From contig JADRCO010000442.1 in NCBI GenBank assembly GCA_021464525.1, forward strand, positions 1-33,719: 33,719 bases of DNA, written 5' to 3'. Within the stretch, counting starts at the first letter, position 1, and each line of letters opens with the position of its first letter. Below are positions 11,651-20,514 of this stretch, piece by piece. This DNA is from Rhizophagus sp. LPA8_4_AMF (taxonomy: Eukaryota > Glomeromycota > Glomeromycetes > Glomerales > Glomeraceae). Both the position numbers and the translations under genes were made by a program. The notes below the pieces were generated by a model. The model was given only the letters and a program-made list of their open reading frames with translations. It searched no databases and had not been told where the DNA came from.

Positions 11651-11740
11651 GATGGCAAATGACCAGGTCATTTGATACCCTTGAATGTCCTTTGAATGAC
11701 TTGGCCATTTAAGGCCATTTGTAACTTCATTTACAATGTT
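11651..11740. repeat. Cluster of short palindromes around GGTCATTTG / GGCCATTT
   Basis: CAAATGACC, a single A, then GGTCATTTG form a perfect 19-bp hairpin near 11657. Within 60 bp follow GAATGACTTGGCCATTT and AAGGCCATTTG. The unit (GACC/GGCC next to ATTTG) is repeated in both orientations, as in a small palindromic element, but I cannot set its ends. Confidence 0.5.
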
Positions 11741-12356
11741 GGCCTAATTTGAGCTAAATGCGAAGTTAAGTGGGCAATAGTTTGACCAGAATTACAAGAT
11801 CACATGACATAATAAGGAGTAAGGAGTTAGGATCCGAAATACTACATCCCCGATTTTAAATATCCTATAACGTACAGTACATTGCTCGTATTTCTTATTA
11901 TAGCTTTTTGAAAGAAAAAATACTAAGGCAAAAAGGGATTTATTGTCCGAAGTGGAGAACTTAAAAATATCAGGAATTTCTGCGGTGATGATCTGTGATA
12001 AAAGTTAATTCTGTAAAATCCTGTGATTTGAACAGAATTATGTAGGGTCAGTCAACATTACGATTCGCAAATTCTGGCCAAATTTATCAACTGGCATTAA
12101 CGATAATTGCAAATCTTAAATCAGGCCGAAATTTTAAAAATTACCAATATTTCTATTAAACCTTAATAAAATTGTTTATTACGGAGTGCTTTTTAGTTAT
12201 TATGGATTTTGGGGGTAAATATTGAAGACCGATATGTATTCTGTGATTTCCTGTGAAATTCTGTGACACAAAAAAAAAAATCATCGTCCCTGCATATTAA
12301 TAGAAAAATGTACTACTGTATGGGGGTCACCAAGGCTTAAATAAATAAATAAACAA
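11741..12356. other. Spacer with direct TTCTGTGA/TCCTGTGA repeats
   Basis: Words of the form TTCTGT(G/A)A..TCCTGTGA occur near 12009-12030 and again near 12238-12262, framing about 220 bp that includes CTGGCCAAATTTAT. This may be a degraded repeat element. An ATAAATAAATAAAC microsatellite lies at 12338-12356. No gene is recognised. Confidence 0.35.
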
Positions 12357-12544
12357 TCACAAAAGTCGATCCATTTTTCTTTTTCGGTTTTTTCCGTAAA
12401 AGGCTCATATTTCCGGAATTAACAACTTTATATCACGGAATTTATCGAATTATTTACATTTTCCGTGAATGGATCCATGAAAGGCTCATTTTTACGGAGT
12501 TTTACAGAAATAACGGATAAAATTTTTTATAGGGCAAGTTTAAT
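12357..12544. mobile_element. MITE, second copy of the 180-bp family at 16983
   Basis: This is 188 bp and is homologous, in inverted orientation, to the element at 16983-17162. Shared words include CCGTAAAAGGCTCATATTTCC, TATCACGGAATT, GGATCCATGAAAGG and ATAACGGATAAAA. The right end is TTTTTTATAGGG (ending 12544). The left end is eroded (TCACAAAAGTCGATCC against CCCTGTAAAAAGTTGATCC). It is flanked by CAA on both sides (12354-12356 and 12545-12547), the third example here of a 3-bp duplication. It has no coding capacity. Confidence 0.8.
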
Positions 12545-12559
12545 AATCGTTGTACGACT

Positions 12560-12700
12560 GAAGCAGATCAAAGGTACGAGGGAATGCCTTCTTTTGCTTT
12601 GTGCAAAGGCTCGCAGCTCTGAACATACTTCGGCTTGCAGTGTAAACTTCTGTGTCAGTTTATATTAACGCACGGACGAAGCGAGCCACAGTAAATTTAA
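12560..12700. other. GC-richer island, possible RNA-derived or SINE remnant
   Basis: The base composition is well above the surroundings. GGCTCGC near 12607 can pair with GCGAGCC near 12681, and CTTCGGC/GAAGC words add to possible folding. I could not find tRNA A and B boxes, a 5S pattern or a T-run that would fix a class. No coding call is made, although an open frame crosses it. Confidence 0.3.
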
Positions 12701-12879
12701 TAACCAGTGTCGCATTTTTATTATAATTTTAGTATAAGTTTAAATATAAAATGTAAGAACAATTCTTTATATACTGTATATACGAAAAGAAAAAAGAACA
12801 TACTAATGTATAATTTTCTGTACATGTTTAACATTAACCGCAATTATATTTCGTTTCTTTATTTGTTCGTCTGATTCAG

Positions 12880-12992
12880 AACTTGAATGGACATCATTTA
12901 AAGATATTAAAGTACATGCAATGGTTGGTTATAGAAAGAATGGTGGACCAGTAAAAATATATAAATTTGACAAGAAAATCGAATCTTCATGA
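12880..12992 (+). pseudogene. Possible orphan terminal exon
   Basis: After a T-rich stretch and an acceptor-like GATTCAG at 12879, a coding-looking reading runs ELEWTSFKDIKVHAMVGY and then RKNGGPVKIYKFDKKIESS to a TGA at 12990-12992. The residue mix is much more protein-like than the neighbouring frames. No upstream exon with a donor was found within several hundred bases. I treat it as a fragment of an unknown gene or a last exon whose start I cannot see. Confidence 0.3.
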
Positions 12993-13038
12993 TTCAGTTA
13001 ATTGCAGTTTTCAGATTTCTATGCACGCTGCGATTATA

Positions 13039-13094
13039 ATTACAGGACGATACCGGACAAATTGTTCGGTTTTATCCGGTAATCGTCCTGTAAT
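13039..13094. repeat. 56-bp hairpin palindrome
   Basis: ATTACAGGACGATACCGGA at the left pairs with TCCGGTAATCGTCCTGTAAT at the right around a loop of about 17 bases, with one unpaired base. A CCGGTAAT follows directly. It may be a tiny palindromic element or a transcription-termination-like hairpin. It is not next to a gene 3' end in a compatible orientation. Confidence 0.75.
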
Positions 13095-13475
13095 CCGGTA
13101 ATTTTATTTTATTAAGTAATTTGCATGGGTAGCATAATTCTGCTGAAAATAGCGATAAAAATATTTTACGCTTAACATATTAGAAAATATTTATTAATTA
13201 TAGAGAATCGTAAAATTAAGATTATATCATAATTCCTTGAATACCATATTCAGAGAGTGAAATTTTTATATACAGTATAAGTTAAGTTAAATAAAATATA
13301 CACGTGTAAATATCAATTGAATGTCTTAAATGCAGATAGTCCGTCATGTTTCAGAAGGATATGCTATTTACATATACATCATATGTATTTCTTGTAATTA
13401 TGTAGAGAAGTTAGCAGTAAATTAATGAATTAATGTAGTTATGCCTTATGTATCTCCTGAAGCGCTAGCAGCCTG

Positions 13476-14379
13476 CTATATGCTGGGAGGTAATTTGGGT
13501 AATTTGGGTTCTTGTATTAAACGTGGATAGAAAGTAGGTAAGGTAGAAAGATTTTGTTGATAATGAAGAAGTCGAGGAAGTTTTAGGGTAGGGTCATTAT
13601 TATTATTAAGAATATAAGAAATGTGAGGTAACGACGGTCGATTTTGTGGTTGATATAGGTAAGAGTGAGCGATGGAAGTGGTGGGGGTAGACATGTTGAT
13701 AGTATTAGACATAATCATGCCATAATTCGTCCCCTTTCTGCTTCTTTGTTTTGAATACCAGTAGTTTTTTATCTTATTTTCAGATCGAAAAGATCCAAAT
13801 TGATTCTTCAAATCTTGTCGTAGCTTTTTCCATTCAATTCCTCCAATTTCATTTTTATTGAATAAAATCCAATTATCAATAAATTGTTTTTCTTTATCAT
13901 CTAGACTAACCTGACATACTATGAAAGAAGAAGTAATAATTTTTATTTTGTGTTTTTTCTTCTTAAAAAACCTTGGCAAAAAAAATATATATTATTTACC
14001 TCCAGGATCCAAGTAATTGCGCCAGTAATGACATAATTGACGAGCATTATATGGTCCTTCTTTCCTACTAGATACAAGATATTCAGACATTTTTACAAAT
14101 GGATTACGACATCCAGTACGTTTCAATTCGGCCATATGATCTAAAAATATTTTCTTCTACAAAATTTATTTAAATAAAGTAGTTTTACAATCAATTTAAA
14201 ATCAAGATTATTAACTTTTATGAAAAAACATGGAGAGTTATGTTGATCACATTATTTTAAACATAACGTTTACATTTATCATAATCTCAAAAATCATATA
14301 TTATGAATTAGTTTGATGAGTTCCAATCTTAACTAGAAAATTTTTTACTTACCTCTTTTTCAGATAAAACCACTTTCAT
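13476..14379 (-). CDS. Two-repeat Myb/SANT-like protein (copy A)
   Basis: Three exons, 14353-14379, 14000-14156 and 13476-13918, join through GT-AG introns of 196 and 81 bp to 627 nt and 208 aa. Repeat 1 is at about residues 5-60, ending ARQLCHYWRNYLDPG. Repeat 2 is at about 66-121 with W78, W91 and W115 and FRSENKIKNYWYSKQRS, nearly the same as in copy B. The tail at 122-208 is low-complexity and rich in P, S, N and L, ending PKLPKLPPSI. Copies B and C split repeat 1 by a phase-2 intron before the WxxxLDP motif; here that intron is absent and one 157-nt exon covers the region. The other two introns keep phases 0 and 1. The Myb fold suggests DNA binding. The target is unknown. Confidence 0.83.
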
Positions 14380-15073
14380 TTTTTTAAAAAAATTATATCA
14401 TTTTTAAAGAATACTAGTTAATAAATATATATGTATCTAAAAATTAATTAATCGCTTTCTTTACTATTTATGATCTTGTGATACACTGTTTGTAACATGT
14501 GTATGTAGATTGTATTTCATGTGATCTTAATATTTAGTCAGATGATCTAAATATAAGAATGATAGAATGATATGAAGAACAATTTTTAATTATAGAATAC
14601 ACATTTATATATAGTTTTATTATTACTTTAACCTTTTTATTGCACTACAGTAGTTTAACTAAAAAAGATGATGTTTGAAAATATGACATCGATTTATTAA
14701 TGCAATATGACGTATCGATTGAGCAACGTATAACTGAATGTTTAATTCTAATATAGTGCTTCCATAATACAGAATATTACTATAATATGAGGCTTAAATA
14801 ATGTGCAAATATAGAAATATAGAAATTCACTTGTTATGAAATTAAAGTTGTTTGAACTTTGAACAAGTATTATGGAACAATATCAGATATAATATATTAT
14901 AAAAACTTTCCTAATCCTTTAATAAATGTCATAAAAATTATATGTATACTTTGTTCGTTAATCAAAACTAATGCCATATTATTGTTTAAATATAAATTTT
15001 TAATTTGTAGCGGATAATTTTTTACTTAAATTAAATTTTTATGCGAATAAAAATTATGTTAGAGATATAAAGT
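14380..15073. other. Upstream region of Myb-like copy A
   Basis: This is gene-free AT-rich DNA. AGTCAGATGATC lies at 14536-14547, about 160 bp upstream of the ATG of copy A, next to a CATGTGATC at about 14519. No other exon or bounded repeat is seen. Confidence 0.4.
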
Positions 15074-15123
15074 CTCTAAAAAAAATATCATATCGGATTT
15101 TTTCCAGGAATTTTTTTGTAGGG
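15074..15123. mobile_element. 50-bp miniature element with 3-bp duplication
   Basis: The ends CTCTAAAAAAAAT and, reverse-complemented, CCCTACAAAAAAAT form imperfect terminal inverted repeats. AGT flanks both sides (15071-15073 and 15124-15126). The centre, CGGATTTTTTCCAG, matches the internal part of the element ending at 5138. It is therefore best read as a deletion derivative of that family rather than chance. Confidence 0.6.
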
Positions 15124-15126
15124 AGT

Positions 15127-16076
15127 CTGAAGCGGTATACAGAATCAAGATTTATATTTTTTAAATGTTTTTGTGATGATTAGACGCAGCGTGACAGCTA
15201 CGTGACGATCGACAGTCAGCTAAATCCTAAAGTTTAATTACTATAATAGGACCCGTAAAAATATGACAATACAGAGTTTGCGTAGAATGAACCGATCTTT
15301 TGTACCACCATATGATTCATTTCGTGGTCATTTAAAAGAAAATGTGAAAGATAAATTTAAAAACCATAACCCTTCATTTAACTGCACTCCTCTAATCACG
15401 TGATAACAACAGAAATAATTTATACAAACGGATGTACATACAAATTTAAATGTATACTTTATTAAAATAAACAATAACGATTGAAAACAATAATAAATTT
15501 ATTATTAAAGTAATAAATAAAGAGATCATAAAAAAATAAAAAGGGGACGATATTGCTGTCTCATCGACAATATTTCAATAACGAAAAAACAGTCTAAACC
15601 TGAAATTAAACTAACACTTAAAACTCCGATTCTTCTCCCTCGTTTTCTATTGTTCTTTCAATACGTATAAGTTTATCCTGGGTATAAGTTATACTTCGTT
15701 ACATGCTATCAGCTATACAAATATAAGCTTTACTTACACTGCGGAACTGCCGATCACTTCAATTCCGCGTAATAAATTCAAGAATTTTTCCTGTTTTCTT
15801 TTTTTCAGTAGGAAACTTTCGTTCAATTTCTTAATCCATTTATTTTTTTTTTTTTAGATTGATCAATTTACAAAAAAAAAAAATATTATTGAGAGCAAAT
15901 AAAATTTTAAAATTACTTTTAGTCGTTTGCTTTGCTTAATCATACATCTAATTATTTTTCTTTAGAGCACTAAGCCAGGTAATATGCAAAAAAGTGACCG
16001 AATTTTTAACCATATACAGATCACGTGAATTGATATAAAGATCTTGTGACTTACATGTTATGGTCGATTTATTTAT
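15127..16076. other. Intergenic stretch, no gene recognised
   Basis: It holds A/T-rich DNA, a few E-box-like sites (ATCACGTGAT near 15396 and ATCACGTGAA near 16021), and homopolymer T and A runs near 15843 and 15870. No exon or terminal repeat of the neighbouring transposase could be found. Confidence 0.4.
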
Positions 16077-18076
16077 TTATATGTTAAATACATTATTTGG
16101 AATACGTCTGTGAGATTTATATTTTTTAACTGCATATAAAGCTTCTACTCCCTTCAATCCTTTCCTTCCCTACACGCATCCATAAATCTCCAACTACGTC
16201 TAGCATATTTTCGAATAACCTTATGATCTCGATCTTTAATAATTTCTTGAATTAAGGGTTTTTGTGTGACAAAATCAGGTTGAAGAGAGAGAATTCTAAC
16301 AGCACAGCAATCATCTTTTGTGGGCGAATGATTTTGCACTCAGAGCAAATTCTTTTTAATCCTTTTTTCCGTAATCCTCTTTCTTCTAACACTAATTTGA
16401 TTCCTTTTGGACTCCCATCTGGAAGATGCATTGATTGAATTTCCCATCAGATTTGAATCCATCTTTAAACCTTTTTTTACCGCCTGGATTAAGATTCATA
16501 TGATATGTAATTAAAGCATCAGGCGCATAGGCGGCATGATTTGTAGCATTATCAAATTTATCAAATGCAAATACACCTAGTATGGAATTAGGATACTTTT
16601 GCTCAAAAATAAGAATTGCTCTTTCCACTATCTAATGCATACAAAATAATATTGTTTATTAAAATAATAAAGTATGGTAAAATTTTCAAAAAAAGAATAT
16701 TATAATAAATGCCCACCATCCATCACGGCTATTACCAGGTTTCATTATAACACATGCTTCTTTATCTTCAAATTTTAAACGAATCTGTTTCCTTTTTTTC
16801 TTAAAAGAGCATGATCTTTAGGTCCCTAATATGTTTTTTTCCATCAGGTTGCATAAAATACAGATTCATCATGTGTTTTAGAATTTAATTGTGGTTCAAT
16901 CATTACTGCAATATCTTCATCCATTGGATTTGGCATTAATTTTTCAAGTGCTTCCATTTCTAATAAAAAATTTTCTCGGTGACCCTATAAAAATTTTATC
17001 CGTTATTTCTATAAATACTCCGCAAAAATGAGCCTTTCACGGATCCATTCACGGAAATGTAAATAATTTGATAATTCCGTGATATAAGGATTTTAATTCC
17101 GGAAATATGAGCCTTTTACGGAAAAAGATAGAATATAAAAAATGGATCAACTTTTTACAGGGTGAGCAATAACATCTGAACGCTCATGTCCATCATAATA
17201 AATACTTTTTTTGTCAACTTGAAAAAACAGATAAGTTTATTAGGCCAAATGCGTGAAGTATTCTCTCTAATATTTTTTCTTCAATTCCAATTGCTGAAAA
17301 ACACATAAGTTTTGAAGTCTTTAATTGTAACTGTACATCCTTTACTCCGCAGATATTTTAAAATCATTTTATTCACATCTTCATCCTACAAAAGACTTTC
17401 AATTTTTTGATGCTTACCACGCACGCTTGGATATTGGAATTTCAAAAAATTCTTTGTCCAAACATGAATTAACTCTGCTTGATATTTTCCTTTCTAATAT
17501 TCTCAGCAACCATTTGACTTGCATTCATTGTTTTATATCCCATATTCCCATTTTGTGTAAATTAATAAATTGAAAATTGAGTTGTAACCGATTTCGGCTT
17601 TGAATTGAAAGAGTTTTATCATTAAGAAGAGTTTTTAAATCCGATAAAATTAATTCAAAATCTAAGTCTACAGTTTGATTTTCAGTATCGTTATCATTAG
17701 GCTCCAAAATAATCGGGTCTTGGTCTTGTTTTTTAAAGAATGTGGTCAAGTGTTTTGTACCTTGCACAGCAATCCTTTGCTCTGCTCTTTTTCGGTTGCG
17801 TTCTTAATGAATAGGCCGAGCTGTGTGAAAAACATTAGGTTTTTTAATATTGTTTCAAAAGCTGTTGGAGTGAGTTTGTTAAGTGTATTCTCAAACTCCT
17901 CATCATTCCATCCATCTGATTCATTATCCGTTAACTGTTCATTTTCTTTGTTATCATTACTATTCTTACTATCCTCTAATGAAATATCCTCTTCAGTTTG
18001 ATTAACTGATAAGCGCTTCTGCTTTTTTTATATCTCGAACAAGTTTAAGTTGTACATTTCTCTTTTTTGGAGGCAT
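16077..18076 (-). pseudogene. Broken DDE-type DNA transposase interrupted by a MITE
   Basis: Coding blocks in order on the minus strand belong to a DDE transposase family I recall as abundant in fungi (resemblance recalled, not searched). They run from MPPKKRNVQLKLVRDIKKAE at the start, through a D/E/N-rich segment, TKHLTTFFKKQ, YYDGHERSDVIA, HRENFLLEMEALEKLMPN and ITYHMNLNPGGKK, to DCCAVRILSLQPDF, RKYARRSWRFMDA and AVKKYKSHRRIPN at the end. FAFDKFDNATNHAAYAPDAL carries an expected catalytic Asp. About 60 residues expected between IIKDRDHK and RKYARRSW are missing; this is where the family has its NFIE..YWG acidic motif, so the last catalytic residue is gone. There is an early frameshift after ALIS and several more stops and frame changes in the 17.1-17.6 kb part. 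A 180-bp MITE sits between codons of DVIA and HREN. I could not find its terminal repeats. Confidence 0.75.
16983..17162. mobile_element. 180-bp MITE inserted in the transposase, TGA duplication
   Basis: The left end is CCCTATAAAAATTTTATCC and the right end reverse-complemented is CCCTGTAAAAAGTTGATCC. TGA flanks both sides (16980-16982 and 17163-17165). Taking away the element and one TGA leaves GCT CAC CGA GAA in frame, so the duplication is exactly 3 bp. On the gene's strand the ends supply GT at 17158 and AG at 16985. An intron of 174 nt between them would leave a 9-nt insertion and keep the frame. A TAAC sits about 20 nt before the AG. Confidence 0.85.
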
Positions 18077-18738
18077 GTTCGGTAGCGGCTTAAAGATTAA
18101 GCGAAAAAGATTTCGGGATGCGGGTTAAAGATTATACGATATAATTTTCACCTCATTTACTGTATATATTAAAAATCTGGCCGGAATTATCATCATAACT
18201 TAATTCCGGCCTAATTTACGATGACAAAATTTCTTCGATTTTAATATTAAGAATTGTATATATAAAATCTTAAAAATAATAGATTTCGTAATTGAATTAT
18301 TAAATTGGGAAAAACTCTCATTATAATCACAAAGTAATATTCTATCATATAACAGGCTTAAATTTTTTTATTTAATACAATAATTTTTTTTCTATACATT
18401 TCAAGCTTCCCTTTAAAATTAACTGGCTTTTAGACTATGTGCACCGTATATACAGTAATGGGTAAGAATTAAAATTAATCAATATACTGTAACAACAGAT
18501 TTTTTGTATATTGAATAAGAATAAATTCCGGGAAAATAACGAATAATTACTGTATGCACTTTCCACCTAAATTTCTAATATTTCACACTTGATTTATACT
18601 TGACATGGTTCTACTTATTCCTTTTAAAATAAAATTTAAAAGTTTCTTATTACCAATGTATACCAATGTATTTGTTAAAACAAAATAACTTTAATGATGA
18701 AAATTTTTTTTTTAGTTAATTTGTATATAACTTGTTCT
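18077..18738. other. Spacer with a GGCCGGAATTA hairpin
   Basis: GGCCGGAATTA at about 18180 and TAATTCCGGCC at about 18201 form a perfect 11-bp stem over a 10-base loop. CTGGCC(A/G)(A/G)AATTA words of the same kind occur near 12078 and 29888, which suggests remnants of one dispersed repeat. The rest is AT-rich and gene-free. Confidence 0.55.
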
Positions 18739-19599
18739 TTACTTACTGGAGAATTTAAATTCGGATGTTACGTTTACCAACAAAGAACGCCAGGAGTGTA
18801 CAAAACTTTTCATATCATTTTCAGTATTTTGTGAGATAAAGTTTAATATACCACCTGATGGTCTACCATTATCTCTATCTGTTACATAGAAAACCACTCT
18901 TCCAATCGCAACTATTGTCATAGCTAAATAAGATTTTGTTTGATAGCTGCTATTACTTAAAATTAATGATAACCAAACCACCTGATAAGTTAGATTTAAA
19001 ATAATAGGAATAAAATGGTATTTGATAGGAATGCAGATAATAGGAATACAAGGAATACAATGGCATTTAATAGGAATGCAGGGTATAAAAATTAATAAAG
19101 AAGTCAAGAGTAGTGGTATGGAAGAAATTTTTCCATAATAGGGCATCGTGGTATTGGTTCCGAAAGAAAAAGCAATCCATATAGCGTCTTGAAATATAAG
19201 ATAAATTATTAAAGCAATGAACATTGAATGCGTGTATAGCTTATATAATGATTCTAGCGTAGGCAATTTAACTAACAGTTTATTTTTAAAAAGAAGATTG
19301 CAAATTTTATAAAAGATGAATATAAGTAGAGCTATTAGAGTCATAAGGATCGGAAAAAGGGTATAAGTAGACGTGATCGATATACATGCGTTAATGTATG
19401 TATAATTGAAGTTTTCATTGATAAATATTGCCACGAAAGGTCCGATGAATATTAAACCAAAAACAAAAAAGTCATCAATGAGATAAGCAATTTTGCCTAG
19501 GTATGGAGCAGTTTTGGTTCCATATATCACTAAAAATATTATTGGTACTAAACCATAGATACATCCATCAAAAAAATCCTGGCTAGTTTGAGTCGACAT
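18739..19599 (-). CDS. Predicted seven-segment membrane protein, family unknown
   Basis: This is one uninterrupted 286-aa reading frame. It opens MSTQTSQDFFDG and has about seven hydrophobic segments: roughly residues 13-27, 43-62, 70-97, 128-150, 158-175, 190-215 and 225-240. The loops are short, and a polar C-terminal tail (SQNTENDMKSFVHSW) follows. A GPCR-like topology is possible, but I see no family motif and assign no function. An odd internal repeat lies at about residues 176-198, where IPIKCHCIP, CIPIICIP and IKYHFIPI follow each other. It matches a short tandem duplication at DNA level (GGAATGCAG and GGAATACAA words at about 19010-19085). No intron is needed. The ATG at 19599 is the first in frame. 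Confidence 0.7.
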   Translation of the reverse strand: MSTQTSQDFFDGCIYGLVPIIFLVIYGTKTAPYLGKIAYLIDDFFVFGLIFIGPFVAIFINENFNYTYINACISITSTYTLFPILMTLIALLIFIFYKICNLLFKNKLLVKLPTLESLYKLYTHSMFIALIIYLIFQDAIWIAFSFGTNTTMPYYGKISSIPLLLTSLLIFIPCIPIKCHCIPCIPIICIPIKYHFIPIILNLTYQVVWLSLILSNSSYQTKSYLAMTIVAIGRVVFYVTDRDNGRPSGGILNFISQNTENDMKSFVHSWRSLLVNVTSEFKFSSK

Positions 19600-19689
19600 T
19601 TTGAAAGATGTACAAAAATATTTGAGTTAGAAAAATATCAATGATATGCTTTCATTCCTTTCATTATATATATCCTTTCAACTTCTGCA

Positions 19690-19930
19690 ATTGGGACGAT
19701 CTCAATAGCTAAGCTAATTCCGATTGATGTATACTTATGGACTTGCACCCATATTAATGGGATTATACTTGCCGCCAGCCGCTCATCTCGTTAATGGGAT
19801 TATCTTGCCATCCATATTAATGAGATTGGGAGATTTTAATTTTATTTTTATTTTTTATTTCTCAATTAATGAGATTTGGAGAACATCTCCCTCATAATCC
19901 AATCCCAATCAGAATCGAAGTCACGTGATA
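19690..19930. repeat. Dispersed repeat with TTAATGGGATTAT / CTTGCC words
   Basis: CCATATTAATGGGATTATAC and CGTTAATGGGATTATC, each followed by CTTGCC, repeat here, and TTAATGAGATT(T/G)GGAGA occurs twice further on. The right edge (AATCCAATCCCAATCAGAATC) resembles the right edge of the GGGATGGGATT block at 21.3 kb, so both look like decayed copies of one repeat. The ends are not defined. Confidence 0.5.
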
Positions 19931-20187
19931 TCATACGAATTCCTAAAAGGAAATTTCGTTCCAGGAAAATTGTAGAAATGGGTTAAACGCGTTTCCAAAA
20001 AAGGAAATCCTATCTAATCTTTGGCCAAAATTATGCCTTGATGAAATGTTAATTTTAAAAAAGAAGTGGTAAAATATCACTAAAAACATAGTTAATTCAA
20101 AAGTAAAAAGTAAAAAAATTATTATTTGAAGAAATAATTTTATATACTGTACTTAAAAATTTCGAGATCAATTATTTTATTTTAAAT

Positions 20188-20473
20188 CCCTATAAAAAAA
20201 GTGGATACGTTTTTATACGGAATTTATACGGAACAATACGTTTACATACTGAAAGATATGTTTTGCATACGGAGAGATACTGAATTGGTCAATTTTCCGT
20301 ATCCTGAAAGACGTGTTTTTTTATATGAATTGATACTGAAAAAACGTATATACTGAGATACGGAAAATTGACCAATTCAGTATCTCTCCGTATTCAAAAC
20401 GTATCTTTCAGTATGTAAACGTATTTTTCCGTATAAATTCCGTATAAAAAACGTATCCACTTTTTTTATAGGG
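20188..20473. mobile_element. Near-perfect palindromic MITE, AAT duplication
   Basis: This is a 286-bp element whose two arms (about 20188-20305 and 20355-20473) are inverted copies. Both begin CCCTATAAAAAAAGTGGATA when read inward and share GAATTGGTCAATTTTCCGTA. About 50 bp of divergent loop separates them. It is flanked by AAT at 20185-20187 and 20474-20476. The arms are so alike that the copy is probably young. There is no coding capacity. Confidence 0.85.
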
Positions 20474-20514
20474 AATAAATTTAAAATATAGGCTTATCAT
20501 AAATTTATCATATA

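Noticed and set aside
12465-12668. Open frame of 67 aa on the plus strand
   Set aside because: It begins inside the MITE and continues through the GC-richer island; no protein-like pattern is seen.
17675-18001. Open frame of 108 aa on the plus strand
   Set aside because: It is the antisense shadow of the acidic N-terminal part of the transposase on the minus strand.
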